From: Rosettibacter sp964572725
GTDB lineage: Bacteria; Bacteroidota; Ignavibacteria; Ignavibacteriales; Melioribacteraceae
Reading direction: 5' to 3'
NCBI GenBank assembly: GCA_964572725.1
Contig: CAZNFW010000005.1
Location: 38,434-102,433 of the forward strand
DNA length: 64,000 nucleotides
Shown: positions 43,790-53,796 of the stretch, one piece after another
How positions within the stretch are numbered: position 1 is the stretch's first letter
How the letters are laid out: each line of letters begins with the position of its first letter
Translations under genes and position numbers: made by a program
Notes under the pieces: model-generated
Databases searched by the model: none
What the model was told of the DNA's origin: nothing
The model's input: only the letters and a program-made list of their open reading frames with translations

Positions 43790-45211
43790 ATGGGAATAAA
43801 CTTTAAAGAAATAATAAATAAATATGATTTCATTAAAACAGCAACAGAAATCGCAAAAAAAAGAAAAGAAGAAATTTATCTTGTAGGCGGTTTTGTTCGT
43901 GATATAATTCTTAATAGAAAAAGAGATGAGCTGGATTTCTTGATTGTTGGAGATGGACCTGCTTTCGCAAAAGAATTTGCTAGTCAATTAGGTATAGAAG
44001 ATATAGTCATTTACAGAAATTTTGGAACAGCTCATTTCAAATACAGAAATATATCACTTGAATTTGTTGGTGCAAGAAAAGAATCTTATAAAAAATACAG
44101 TAGAAATCCAATAGTTCAACCAGGTACACTTGATGATGATATTTGCAGAAGAGATTTTACAATAAATACACTTGCAATTTCTTTAAATGAGAATTCATTC
44201 GGAGAACTGTTAGACAAGTTTAACGGCATAGAAGATATTCATAATAAAATAATTAAAACTCCTTTAGACCCATTTAAAACTTTTGATGATGACCCGCTGA
44301 GAATCATGAGGGCTTTTAGATTTGCTGCTCAATTAGAGTTTAATATTGAAGAAAATACTTTACATGCTGCAAAAGAAATGAAAGAGCGTCTCAAAATTGT
44401 AGCACAAGAAAGAATAACAGATGAATTCTTAAAAATTTTATCTGCGCCGCGTCCTTCAATTGGATTAAAATTATTATATAAAAATGAAATCTTGAAGGTA
44501 ATATTTCCTGAAATACACAATTTAGGCGGTGTAGAGCAGCGTCAGGATTATCATCATAAAGATGTTTTCTATCATACTTGTATTGTTGTTGATAATGTTG
44601 CAGCTGTTAGTGATAATTTATGGCTTAGATTTGCTGCATTAGTACACGATATTGCTAAACCATTAACAAAGAAATTTGTAGATGGAATTGGATGGACATT
44701 TCATGGACACGAAGAAATTGGTGCAAGAATGATGAAAGGAATTTTTACTAAACTGAAATTGCCATTTAATAAACTGCCTTATGTTGAAAAATTAGTTCGT
44801 TTACATTTAAGACCTATCGCACTTGTTGATGAAAAAGTAACTGATTCAGCAATTAGAAGACTTGCTGCAGCAGCAGGTGAAGATTTAGATGATTTAATTA
44901 CTTTGTGCCGGGCTGATGTTACAAGTAAAAATATTGTAAAAGTCAATCAATATCTTGAAAACTATAATATTGTCATGCAAAAAGTTAGAGAAGTACAGGA
45001 AAAAGATAGATTGAGAGCATTTCAATCTCCAGTACGCGGTGATGAAATAATGAGAGTATGCAACATTCCTCCTTCTAAATTAGTAGGAGAAATCAAAAAG
45101 GCTATAGAAGAAGCCATACTTGATGGTAAAATTCCAAATACATATGAAGATGCTTATAATTATTTTCTTTCAATTAAAGATAAATTTCTTGCTGAAAATA
45201 AATTACAATGA
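43790..45211 (+). CDS. cca: tRNA nucleotidyltransferase (CCA-adding) with HD domain
   Basis: 473 aa. Adds CCA to tRNA 3' ends; the tRNAs in this window do not encode CCA. Class II nucleotidyltransferase head: YLVGGFVRDIILNRKRDELDFLIVG (GG motif and DxD-like DELD), RRDFTINTLAISL and DPLRIMRAFRFAAQLEF. An HD hydrolase domain follows about residue 245: DYHHKDVFYHTCIVVDNVA and RFAALVHDIAKP. The HD fusion is common in many bacteria and can repair 2',3'-cyclic or phosphate ends. No ribosome-binding site is obvious; ATG at 43790 fits homologues. Confidence 0.94.
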   Translation: MGINFKEIINKYDFIKTATEIAKKRKEEIYLVGGFVRDIILNRKRDELDFLIVGDGPAFAKEFASQLGIEDIVIYRNFGTAHFKYRNISLEFVGARKESYKKYSRNPIVQPGTLDDDICRRDFTINTLAISLNENSFGELLDKFNGIEDIHNKIIKTPLDPFKTFDDDPLRIMRAFRFAAQLEFNIEENTLHAAKEMKERLKIVAQERITDEFLKILSAPRPSIGLKLLYKNEILKVIFPEIHNLGGVEQRQDYHHKDVFYHTCIVVDNVAAVSDNLWLRFAALVHDIAKPLTKKFVDGIGWTFHGHEEIGARMMKGIFTKLKLPFNKLPYVEKLVRLHLRPIALVDEKVTDSAIRRLAAAAGEDLDDLITLCRADVTSKNIVKVNQYLENYNIVMQKVREVQEKDRLRAFQSPVRGDEIMRVCNIPPSKLVGEIKKAIEEAILDGKIPNTYEDAYNYFLSIKDKFLAENKLQ

Positions 45212-45304
45212 GGGAAAAATATTTTGTAACTTTAGTATTATAATTCCGTCTTAATAACCAGAAAATAAAAAGTGCTAAATGTTAATGCACAAAAAGGAGC
45301 TGCA

Positions 45305-46645
45305 ATGAAAAAAATAATATTGTCATTTTTGATTTTAATTTCACCATTGTTTGCACAAAAAAAATTAACATTGGAAGATGCAATCTCAATAGCACTTCAG
45401 CGTAACACCGCACTGATTAAAACAAAAAATAATTTGTTAACAAATCAATCCCAATTAAAAAATGCTTATGGAGAATTACTTCCTTCATTAAGTGCACAAG
45501 CTCAATGGAACTGGCAGAGAGTAAATGATGCAGGAGGTACACAACGAGATTATTTTGGCAATATTGTTACAATTCCTCCTTCACAAACTGACAGCAGAAA
45601 TTATTCACTCGGATTTGGAGGTGGAATTACACTTTTTGATGGACTTGCTAATATTTCTTATATCAATCAGAAAGAATATAGTTTAAAGGCAGCTGAATTT
45701 TATCTTGAAAAAGCTAAACAAAATGTAGTCTATCAAACAACAGACCTGTATTATCAGGTATTAAATGCTGAAGAATTAAAAAGAGTTCGTGAAGATAATG
45801 TAAAATATTATCAAAAATTTTATGAAACAGTTCAAGAAAGAAATAAATTGGGTTCAGTTGCAAAAGCAGATGTTTACACAGCTCAGGTTCAGCTTGGGAA
45901 TGCTGAACTACTTTTAATTCAGGCTCAAAATGCATACGAAACTGCAATGAGCAATTTGCTTAACTATCTTGGATTAAATGTTCTTGATGATTATGTACTT
46001 GTTGACCCTTTTGGAGGTCAGAGAGCTGTTGATACTGATTCTTATATGAAGGATTTTGAAGATATTCAAACAATGGTAAGTGTTGCACTTGATAATCGGT
46101 TCGACTTCAAAAGTCAGGAATTAACTGTTAACGCTGCAAAGAAAGGGTTATCAATTGCACGCTCAGGATTATTCCCTTCACTTTCTGGAAGTTATTCCTG
46201 GTCAACTTCTGCAGTTGAGATGAACAAACTTTTTAATCGAAAATTATTTTATGTGGGCTTAACATTAAGTTTTCCAATTTTTTCAAATTGGGCTACAGAA
46301 AACCAAATTCAACTTGCTCAAGTAAATTACATGAATGCACAGGAAGATTTGATGGCTCTTGAAAGACAAATAAAAATTGAAATTAAGCAGGGTTATCTTG
46401 ATTTGGTTGCTGCAAAGAAAAGTCTTGATGTTGCTACAAAAAATGTCATAGCGGCAGAAGAAAATAGAAAAATCAATCAAGAAAGATATAATCTTGGTTC
46501 GGGAACAATACTTGATGTTTTGCAGGCAGACAGAGATTATACCGATGCATTAAGAAATAAAATAAATGCACTTTATGATTTTTATACTAAACGCGATAAA
46601 CTAAATAATTCACTTGGCAAACTCGAATACAAAAAATATGAATAA
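45305..46645 (+). CDS. TolC-family outer membrane efflux protein
   Basis: 446 aa. AAAGGAGC precedes ATG at 45305 (an in-frame extension 11 codons upstream is not used). Signal peptide 1-18 (SPLFAQ). Two repeats of long amphipathic helices and short beta-strands: LTLEDAISIALQRNTALIKTKNNL, YQTTDLYYQVLNAEELKRVREDN, LGSVAKADVYTAQVQLGNAE, then the second half ending in YNLGSGTILDVLQADRDYTDALRN. It forms the trimeric outer membrane channel for the MacA/MacB-type transporter encoded immediately downstream, 23 bases before the adaptor. Confidence 0.93.
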   Translation: MKKIILSFLILISPLFAQKKLTLEDAISIALQRNTALIKTKNNLLTNQSQLKNAYGELLPSLSAQAQWNWQRVNDAGGTQRDYFGNIVTIPPSQTDSRNYSLGFGGGITLFDGLANISYINQKEYSLKAAEFYLEKAKQNVVYQTTDLYYQVLNAEELKRVREDNVKYYQKFYETVQERNKLGSVAKADVYTAQVQLGNAELLLIQAQNAYETAMSNLLNYLGLNVLDDYVLVDPFGGQRAVDTDSYMKDFEDIQTMVSVALDNRFDFKSQELTVNAAKKGLSIARSGLFPSLSGSYSWSTSAVEMNKLFNRKLFYVGLTLSFPIFSNWATENQIQLAQVNYMNAQEDLMALERQIKIEIKQGYLDLVAAKKSLDVATKNVIAAEENRKINQERYNLGSGTILDVLQADRDYTDALRNKINALYDFYTKRDKLNNSLGKLEYKKYE

Positions 46646-46668
46646 AATATTTCAGGGAGTTAAATAAA

Positions 46669-47949
46669 ATGGCTAATGGTAAAAAGAAATCAAAGAAAAA
46701 GATTATCATATTTGGTGGACTCGGATTATTACTTCTTATTTTGATTTTGCTTGTTGCTTTCAGCAGTAATAAAGAAGAAGTAATTTCTGTCCAAACAGAA
46801 AAAGTAACTCGAAGAACTATTACACAGGTTGTAACTGCAACTGGGAAGATTAATCCAGAATATCAGGTAAAAATAATTGCAGAAGCAACCGGTGAAATTG
46901 TTTATCTGCCAGTTCGAGAAGGTGATGCAGTTAAAAAAGGTCAACTATTATTAAGAATAAAACCTGATATCTACGAAGCACAAAAGAATAGTGCCGAAGC
47001 TCGTCTTGCTCAGGCAAAAGCTAGTTTGAGTGCTACTAAAGCTTTACTCGAAAAAGTTGAATCTGAATATAAACGCATTCAGGGTTTGGCTCAAAAAGGT
47101 CTTGCAAGCGATGCAGACCTCGAAGCTGCTAAATCTGCTTATCTTCAAACTCTTGGTAATTATGAATCCCAAAAGTCAATTGTATCGCAGTCCGAAGCTG
47201 CATTAAAGGAAGCAATTGAAACATTAAATAAAACTTATGTTTATTCCCCAATGAATGGAACAATCAGCAAACTTTCTGTAGAATTAGGAGAAAGAGTAAT
47301 TGGCAGTGCATTTACAGGAACTGAATTGTTAACAGTTGCAGACTTGAGCAATATGGAAGCTACTGTTGATGTTGATGAAAATGATGTAGTTCTAGTTTCA
47401 ATAGGCGATACTGCAAGAATTCATATTGATGCTTTTGGAGATAAAGTTTTTAAAGGTGTAGTATCACAAATTGGCAATAGTGCAAAAACAACTGGATTGG
47501 GGACACAGGAAGAAGTTGTAAATTTCGAAGTAAAAATCAAATTACTTGAACTAGATGATAAAATTAGGCCGGGTATGTCCTGCGATGCAGATATTGAAAC
47601 AGAAACTAAACATAATGTCTTAGCTGTTCCAATTCAAAGCGTTACCGCAAGAATGCAGGAAAAACCAAATCCTGCACAAAACAAAGAAGATAATCCTGAT
47701 AACAATTCCAAAAATGGAAAACGAAATAAACCAAAAGAAGTTGTATTTATTGTTGATAATGGAAAAGCAAAAATGGTTGAAGTAAAAACAGGTATAAGTG
47801 ATGATAATTATATTGAAATAATTGAAGGTCTTAAAGGAGATGAAGAAGTTATTAGTGGACCATACAGAGCAGTATCAAGAGAATTAGAAGATGGCAAAAA
47901 AATTTCTATAACTTCGGCAAAAAAGATATTAAAGAAAAATGAACGGTAA
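46669..47949 (+). CDS. MacA/HlyD-family periplasmic adaptor
   Basis: 426 aa. Cytoplasmic Lys-rich start, one membrane helix (about 11-32), then the barrel-sandwich lipoyl half (GEIVYLPVREGDAVKKGQLLLRI), an alpha-hairpin coiled coil about 100-185 (NSAEARLAQAKASLSATKALLEKVESEY), the second lipoyl half (TYVYSPMNGTISKLSVELGERV) and beta-barrel and membrane-proximal domains. An Asn/Lys-rich insertion near 330-350 (NKEDNPDNNSKNGKRNKPKE) is unusual. It connects the inner membrane permease to TolC. GGGAG precedes the ATG, and its end overlaps the ATPase start. Confidence 0.93.
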   Translation: MANGKKKSKKKIIIFGGLGLLLLILILLVAFSSNKEEVISVQTEKVTRRTITQVVTATGKINPEYQVKIIAEATGEIVYLPVREGDAVKKGQLLLRIKPDIYEAQKNSAEARLAQAKASLSATKALLEKVESEYKRIQGLAQKGLASDADLEAAKSAYLQTLGNYESQKSIVSQSEAALKEAIETLNKTYVYSPMNGTISKLSVELGERVIGSAFTGTELLTVADLSNMEATVDVDENDVVLVSIGDTARIHIDAFGDKVFKGVVSQIGNSAKTTGLGTQEEVVNFEVKIKLLELDDKIRPGMSCDADIETETKHNVLAVPIQSVTARMQEKPNPAQNKEDNPDNNSKNGKRNKPKEVVFIVDNGKAKMVEVKTGISDDNYIEIIEGLKGDEEVISGPYRAVSRELEDGKKISITSAKKILKKNER

Positions 47950-48676
47950 TACTATGAATATTATAAACATTGAACATGTCGCAAAAATTTATCAGGTAGG
48001 AAGCGAAGAAGTTCATGCTTTGAGAGATGTTTCACTAAAGATTAATAAAGGTGAATATGTTGCAATTATGGGACCTTCTGGTTCTGGAAAATCAACTTTA
48101 ATGAACATTCTTGGATGCCTTGATACCCCAACGCACGGTTTATATGAATTTAAAGGTGTCAATGTAAGCCAGATGAATGATAATGAACTTGCAAAAATAC
48201 GTAATAAAGAAATTGGTTTTGTATTTCAAACTTTTAATTTGCTTCCACGCTCCAATGCGCTTCATAATGTTGAACTGCCTTTAATTTATGCTGGTGTCCC
48301 AGCTTCTGAAAGAAAAGAAAAAGCAAGATTGGCATTAGAACACGTTGGGCTTGGTGATAGAATCTATCATAAACCTAATGAACTATCTGGGGGACAACGT
48401 CAAAGAGTAGCAATTGCAAGAGCGCTTGTTACAAATCCTTCTATTATTCTTGCAGATGAACCCACAGGAAATCTTGATACTAAAACTGGCGAAGACATAA
48501 TGGCATTGTTTAATGAAATTTATGAACAAGGAAATACAATCATTCTTGTCACTCATGAAGAATATATTGCAGAACATGCAGAAAGAATAATTAGAATTAG
48601 AGATGGTTTAATAGAAAATGATGAAAAAGTAGTCAATCGATATATTCCTCAAAAAAATGGAGCATCAAAACTTTAG
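47939..48676 (+). CDS. MacB-type ABC transporter ATPase (LolD/MacB family)
   Basis: 245 aa. Complete ABC ATPase: Walker A GPSGSGKST, Q-loop FVFQTFNLLPRSNA, signature LSGGQRQRVAIARAL, Walker B IILADEPTGNLDT with catalytic Glu in the DEPT, and H-loop VTHEEYIA. The LPRSNALHNVELPL pattern after the Q-loop and the absence of fused membrane segments place it with LolD/MacB-type stand-alone ATPases. ATG at 47939 overlaps the adaptor gene by 11 bases; a second in-frame ATG at 47954 is equally possible. It is the only ATPase for the four permeases that follow. Confidence 0.94.
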   Translation: MNGNTMNIINIEHVAKIYQVGSEEVHALRDVSLKINKGEYVAIMGPSGSGKSTLMNILGCLDTPTHGLYEFKGVNVSQMNDNELAKIRNKEIGFVFQTFNLLPRSNALHNVELPLIYAGVPASERKEKARLALEHVGLGDRIYHKPNELSGGQRQRVAIARALVTNPSIILADEPTGNLDTKTGEDIMALFNEIYEQGNTIILVTHEEYIAEHAERIIRIRDGLIENDEKVVNRYIPQKNGASKL

Positions 48677-48684
48677 GAATAGAA

Positions 48685-49923
48685 ATGAAAACATTTTTTT
48701 ATGAATTAAAAGAAGGTTTAATAATCTCGTTTAATGCAATTCGAAGTAATAAAATAAGATCTATACTTACAACACTTGGAATTGTTATTGGTGTTACATC
48801 TGTTGTTTTGATGTCTACAGCAATTAATGGAATTGATAATGCTTTTCAAACCGGGATGTCCTCGCTGGGTTCTGATAATCTTTACATTGATAAATGGGAA
48901 TGGTTTAATAATGATAAACCATGGTGGGAATTGAGGAATAGAAGAAATATTACAATGAAAGATTTTGAACAATTTAAGGAATTAGCAAAATTACCAGCTG
49001 CAGTTGCACCGGATACATGGACTGCCCAAACAGTTAAATACAAAAATAAAACTGTGGAAGCTGTTATTGTGCGTGGTACTAATAGTGATTATGTCAGAGC
49101 AACAAATTTAGTTTTAGGAGAAGGAAGATTTTTTAATGAACTGGAAAGCAATGGCGGAAGAAATGTTGCAGTGCTTGGAAGTGAAATAGCAAAAAATTTA
49201 TTTAATAACACGAATGCTATTGGTGAAGAAATTAGAATAAAAGGTCATAAGTTTGTTGTTCTTGGGGTGCTTGCCGAACAGGGCAGCTGGATAATGGGTG
49301 AATTCAATCCAGATAAACAAATTATTATCCCGATACAAAATATTTTTAAATACTTTGCTAACGAAAATAATAAAACAATTACAATCACTGTAAAAGCAAA
49401 AAATAATCAAATGGTTGAGCAGACCAAAGAAGAAGCAATTAGTATAATGAGAAAAATTCGTGGTTTGAAATACAATCAAGAAGATGATTTTTCAATAAAT
49501 CAACAGGAAGGATTATTAAAAAATATAAATCAAACTGTAGGAGTAATTCAAATTGCAGGTTTGTTTATAACGGGTTTGTCGTTGTTTGTTGGTGCAGTCG
49601 GAATTATGAATATTATGTTTGTTTCTGTAAAAGAAAGAACTAAAGAAATCGGAATAAGAAAAGCAATTGGGGCAAAAAAAAGAACAATCTTAAGCCAATT
49701 TATTACAGAAGCAGCAATTATTTGCCTGATTGGTGGATTGATTGGATTATTCATTGCTGTACTGCTTAGCAAAATTGTTAATCAGTTTTTACCAACATCG
49801 GTTCAAGTAGAAACTATAATTCTTGCTATTTCTATTTCAATTATTACAGGAATAATTTCTGGATTTGCACCAGCATATACAGCAGCAAAATTAGACCCAG
49901 TAGAAGCATTGAGGTACGAATAA
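48685..49923 (+). CDS. MacB-like permease, type A
   Basis: 412 aa. One N-terminal membrane helix (about 22-45: IRSILTTLGIVIGVTSVVLMSTAI), a large periplasmic MacB_PCD domain (about 50-280), then three C-terminal helices of the FtsX family, with the coupling segment SVKERTKEIGIRKAIGAKKRTILSQF and the end LDPVEALRYE. Mechanotransmission-type permease that does not itself form a channel. It resembles the permease at 51272 more than its immediate neighbour. It starts 8 bases after the ATPase stop and overlaps the next permease by one base. Confidence 0.93.
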   Translation: MKTFFYELKEGLIISFNAIRSNKIRSILTTLGIVIGVTSVVLMSTAINGIDNAFQTGMSSLGSDNLYIDKWEWFNNDKPWWELRNRRNITMKDFEQFKELAKLPAAVAPDTWTAQTVKYKNKTVEAVIVRGTNSDYVRATNLVLGEGRFFNELESNGGRNVAVLGSEIAKNLFNNTNAIGEEIRIKGHKFVVLGVLAEQGSWIMGEFNPDKQIIIPIQNIFKYFANENNKTITITVKAKNNQMVEQTKEEAISIMRKIRGLKYNQEDDFSINQQEGLLKNINQTVGVIQIAGLFITGLSLFVGAVGIMNIMFVSVKERTKEIGIRKAIGAKKRTILSQFITEAAIICLIGGLIGLFIAVLLSKIVNQFLPTSVQVETIILAISISIITGIISGFAPAYTAAKLDPVEALRYE

Positions 49924-51155
49924 TGCAAATATTAGAAATCTTAAAAGTTGCTATTAATTCTCTTAAAGCAAATAAGTTAAGATCAGTACTTACTATTGTT
50001 GGAATTGTTGTAGGAATTTTTTCAATAATTGCAGTTAGTACAATAATTGAAATGATGCAGACAAGTATTGAAAAAGGTACAGCAATGCTGGGGCAGAACA
50101 CATTTCAAATTCAAAAATGGCCAGCTGTTCAAACTGGTGGTCCAGGTTCTGGATTAAAATATCGTAATCGTCCTGATATCACTTTAGAACAATTTTATAG
50201 ATTAAAAGAAAAATTAAATAAAGCTAAATACGTCGCTGCTGAAGAGTGGGAATATGGTAAATTACTAAAAGTGGGAAATATTGAAACAAATCCAAATGTT
50301 ATGGTTGCTGGAGTTACACCTGAAGCATTCCCGAATAATCAATGGATAGTTGACGAGGGGCGAGCAATAAATGAACGTGATGTTCAGAGATATGAAAATT
50401 CTGTAGTTATTGGAATAGATATTGCAAAAAAACTTTTCCCAACTTCTAATCCATTGAATCAGTTTATTACATTAGAAGGTCATAAATTTAGAGTAATTGG
50501 AATACTTGAATCGCAGGGAGAATTTTTTGGCCAAAGCCGTGATAACTTTGTTATACTACCAATTACAATATTTCAATCATTATACGGAAAAAGAAAACAT
50601 AGTATAAATATTACTGTAATGTCATTCGACAGAACTTCTTATAATGATTTGATAGAAGAAGCAGAAGGACATTTTAGAGCAATAAGAAAAGTTCCTCCGG
50701 GAGAAGAAAATGATTTCGATATATGGTCTAATGAACAATTATTGACAAGAATAAATGAAATTACATCGGGTGTAAGAATAGGTTCTATTGTAGTTGCTGC
50801 TATTGCTTTACTGGCAGCCGGTGTTGGTATAATGAATATTATGCTTGTTTCAGTTACAGAAAGAACAAAAGAAATTGGTATTAGAAAAGCTGTCGGTGCA
50901 AAAAAAATAAATATTCTTACTCAATTTGTTATTGAAGCTATAACTCTTTCTTTAATTGGGGGATTATTTGGAATTATACTTGGAATAATTGCCGGAAATA
51001 TTGCAGGCTCATACCTGAATGCAACAGCAGTTATACCAATTGACTGGGTAGTAATTGGGGTTCTGCTTTGTATTGTAATAGGTGTTGGTTTTGGAACTTA
51101 TCCTGCTTATAAAGCTGCTAATCTTGACCCTATAGAATCACTCAGATATGAATAA
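49923..51155 (+). CDS. MacB-like permease, type B
   Basis: 410 aa with the same plan: helix about 17-42 (LRSVLTIVGIVVGIFSIIAVSTI), periplasmic domain containing NTFQIQKWPAVQTGGPGSGLKYRNRPDIT, and FtsX helices with SVTERTKEIGIRKAVGAKKINILTQF and the end LDPIESLRYE. The FxIQKxPAxQxGG block is shared with the permease at 52507 and absent from type A, so these two are paralogues. ATG overlaps the type A stop codon (ATAATG arrangement), indicating coupled translation and probably a heterodimer with the type A protein. Confidence 0.93.
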   Translation: MQILEILKVAINSLKANKLRSVLTIVGIVVGIFSIIAVSTIIEMMQTSIEKGTAMLGQNTFQIQKWPAVQTGGPGSGLKYRNRPDITLEQFYRLKEKLNKAKYVAAEEWEYGKLLKVGNIETNPNVMVAGVTPEAFPNNQWIVDEGRAINERDVQRYENSVVIGIDIAKKLFPTSNPLNQFITLEGHKFRVIGILESQGEFFGQSRDNFVILPITIFQSLYGKRKHSINITVMSFDRTSYNDLIEEAEGHFRAIRKVPPGEENDFDIWSNEQLLTRINEITSGVRIGSIVVAAIALLAAGVGIMNIMLVSVTERTKEIGIRKAVGAKKINILTQFVIEAITLSLIGGLFGIILGIIAGNIAGSYLNATAVIPIDWVVIGVLLCIVIGVGFGTYPAYKAANLDPIESLRYE

Positions 51156-51271
51156 CATTTTTTTCTTTTGTCCACATAAAAATCATAATAGAATTTCATA
51201 TCTAAACTTTAAACAGATTTTTTATTTTTAATTGAAAAAATTATATTGCGTTATTCATAATTCATAAAGTG

Positions 51272-52507
51272 ATGAAAAACTTCTTTATTGAATTTAGAGA
51301 AATTTTATTAATTGCTTTTCAGGCTATAAAAGCAAATAAATTACGTTCCGTTCTTACTACTCTTGGAATTATTATCGGAATAGTAGCAGTAACAACCATG
51401 TCCACTGCAATAGTTGGATTAAGAGAAGCATTTATGAACTCAATTTCTTCTCTTGGAAGTGACGTGCTTTATGTAGATAAATTTCCTTGGTTTGCAATGG
51501 ACAGATGGGACCAATACAGAAATCGAAAAGATATTACGATTGATCAATATGAAAAACTCAAATTGATGCTGAAAAATTATGAAGCTATGGCTCCTACTAA
51601 AAGAACTTTTAATGCATCTGTAAAAAGAAAAGATCGTTCTGTTCAAGCAGCTTTAATTATTGGAACTACTGATGAATATCAAAGAACAAGTCAATTGGTA
51701 CTTGAAGAAGGAAGATTTTTAAATGAACTCGAAGTTAAGTCTGCGAGAAGAGTATGCATCATCGGAAAAGATATTCAAAATGAACTATTTCCATCAGAAA
51801 ATCCTATAGGTAAAGAATTACGAATAAATAATGTGCCTGTTAGAGTTATTGGTATTCTTGAAAAACAGGGAAGTGGATTTCTTGGTTCTTTCAGCATGGA
51901 CGGCCAGATTATTATTCCGCTGAAAACTTTTGAATCAATAATTGGCGAAGCACGCAATAGAATGAGAATAGATGTCAAAATTGGTGATATTACAAAACTT
52001 GAAGATGCTAAAGAAGAAATTAGAGCATTAATGAGAATAATTAGAAAAGTTCCTCCAGATAAACCAGATGATTTTGCTATTAATCAGCAGGAAGCTTTTA
52101 AACAAATGTATGATCAGACAATTGGTGTTATTGCAATTGCAGGAATTGTGATCACTGCATTATCATTATTTGTTGGAGCAATTGGAATTATGAATATAAT
52201 GTTTGTTTCTGTTACAGAAAGAACAAAAGAAATTGGAATTAGAAAAGCTGTTGGGGCAAAAACTTGGTCAATCCTTTTACAGTTTCTTATTGAAGCAGCA
52301 ATTATTTGTATGATGGGCGGAGTTATTGGCATTATGATTTCTTTCCCACTGAGTTTAATAATAAATCAATTCTTGCCTACAGCATTGCCGTTAAATATTG
52401 TAATTTTATCTTTAATTATTTCTGCTTTTGTTGGAATTATTTCTGGCTTTGTGCCGGCATGGAAAGCTTCTCGTTTGAACCCAGTTGATTCATTGAGGTA
52501 TGAATAA
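51272..52507 (+). CDS. MacB-like permease, type A (second copy)
   Basis: 411 aa. Close in pattern to the permease at 48685: LRSVLTTLGIIIGIVAVTTMSTAI, SSLGSDVLYVDKFPWF (type A: SSLGSDNLYIDKWEWF), DDFAINQQEAFKQMYDQTIGVIAIAGI, and SVTERTKEIGIRKAVGAKTWSILLQF with the end LNPVDSLRYE. I use ATG at 51272 rather than the GTG one codon earlier. A 116-base spacer separates it from the first pair; no terminator or strong promoter was recognised there. It overlaps the next permease by one base. Confidence 0.93.
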   Translation: MKNFFIEFREILLIAFQAIKANKLRSVLTTLGIIIGIVAVTTMSTAIVGLREAFMNSISSLGSDVLYVDKFPWFAMDRWDQYRNRKDITIDQYEKLKLMLKNYEAMAPTKRTFNASVKRKDRSVQAALIIGTTDEYQRTSQLVLEEGRFLNELEVKSARRVCIIGKDIQNELFPSENPIGKELRINNVPVRVIGILEKQGSGFLGSFSMDGQIIIPLKTFESIIGEARNRMRIDVKIGDITKLEDAKEEIRALMRIIRKVPPDKPDDFAINQQEAFKQMYDQTIGVIAIAGIVITALSLFVGAIGIMNIMFVSVTERTKEIGIRKAVGAKTWSILLQFLIEAAIICMMGGVIGIMISFPLSLIINQFLPTALPLNIVILSLIISAFVGIISGFVPAWKASRLNPVDSLRYE

Positions 52508-53736
52508 TGCAGGTAATTGAAAGCATAAAATTAGCTTATCATTCTATTATGGGGAGTAAGCTTCGTTCCATTCTTACACTTCTTGGAATTGCTATTGGAT
52601 TATTTTCAATTATTATTGTTATGACAGCTATTAGTGCAATTCAGCAGAATATAGAAGATGTATTTAATTCGATTGGAGCAAATAATTTTTTTATTCAGAA
52701 ATATCCGGCTTTTCAAGCTGGCGGACCTCATGCACGAAGACAATATAGAAATCGAAAAGATTTGAAAGTTGAAGAAGGGAAGAAACTACGTGAGATGACA
52801 GCTCTTCCAGCAGCAGTTGGCATCGGTCTTAATATTAGTGGTAAAGTTGTAAAATTTGGAAATGAAAAGACAAATCCAGATGTAATTATTTCCGGGACAA
52901 ATTCAGATTATTTTGTTGCTTTAGATATGAAAATTTCTGAGGGTAGAATTTACTCAAAATCGGATGAAGAACTTGGACGTCCAGTTGCGGTTCTTGGTGC
53001 AGATGTAGCAGAAAAATTATTTAAAAACATTGATCCAATAGGACAAATAATTAAAATAGAAAATTTCAATTTTCAGGTTATTGGTGTTTTTGCAAAAAGA
53101 GGTTCTGTTCTTGGAAGGTCGCAGGATGGATTTGTTTGTATTCCATTGACCGTATTCCAAAAATATTTTGGAGAAGAAAGAAGCGCATTTTTTTTAGTAA
53201 TGGCAAAAAATAAAGACTTACTTGAAGAAACAAAAGATGAAGTTATTGGCGCTCTCAGAAAAATAAGAAAAGTTGAAGCCTCTCAAGAAAATGATTTCGA
53301 AATTGTAACTAATGACCAGCTGATACAACAATTTAATGACCTGACAAAATATTTCAAACTTGGAGCTGGTGTTATTGCTTTTATAGCAATTATTGCTGCA
53401 GGAATTGGAATCATGAATATTATGCTTGTAAGCGTAACCGAACGAACAAGAGAAATAGGAATTAGAAAAGCTGTTGGAGCTAAAAAGAAAACAATTCTCA
53501 CTCAATTTGTAATTGAAGCAACAGCATTAAGCTGGATTGGCGGTTTAATTGGAATTATTCTTGGGTTAATTGGTGGAAATATTGTTGCAGTTCAACTTGG
53601 TGTGCCTGTTTATATACCTGTTGAATGGGTTATAATTGGTTTATTAGTTACAACATTTGTTGGGGTAGTTTTTGGTGTTTATCCTGCTCTTAAAGCTGCT
53701 AATCTTGATCCAATTGAAGCTCTTCGTTATGAATAA
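52507..53736 (+). CDS. MacB-like permease, type B (second copy)
   Basis: 409 aa. Paralogue of the permease at 49923: LRSILTLLGIAIGLFSIIIVMTAI, NNFFIQKYPAFQAGGPHARRQYRNRKDL, NDFEIVTNDQLIQQFNDLTKYFK, then SVTERTREIGIRKAVGAKKKTILTQF and LDPIEALRYE. Overlaps the preceding type A stop by one base, repeating the A-B coupling of the first pair. It most likely forms the second heterodimer driven by the shared ATPase. Confidence 0.93.
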   Translation: MQVIESIKLAYHSIMGSKLRSILTLLGIAIGLFSIIIVMTAISAIQQNIEDVFNSIGANNFFIQKYPAFQAGGPHARRQYRNRKDLKVEEGKKLREMTALPAAVGIGLNISGKVVKFGNEKTNPDVIISGTNSDYFVALDMKISEGRIYSKSDEELGRPVAVLGADVAEKLFKNIDPIGQIIKIENFNFQVIGVFAKRGSVLGRSQDGFVCIPLTVFQKYFGEERSAFFLVMAKNKDLLEETKDEVIGALRKIRKVEASQENDFEIVTNDQLIQQFNDLTKYFKLGAGVIAFIAIIAAGIGIMNIMLVSVTERTREIGIRKAVGAKKKTILTQFVIEATALSWIGGLIGIILGLIGGNIVAVQLGVPVYIPVEWVIIGLLVTTFVGVVFGVYPALKAANLDPIEALRYE

Positions 53737-53796
53737 TCTTTAATAAAATTGTAAGGATTAATTGATTTATCTTTACAGAACAATTTGAAAAGTTAA

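Noticed and set aside
48685..53736. Tandem permeases as an assembly duplication artefact
   Set aside because: The A/A' and B/B' pairs differ widely in sequence, so they are old paralogues and not a repeated read block.
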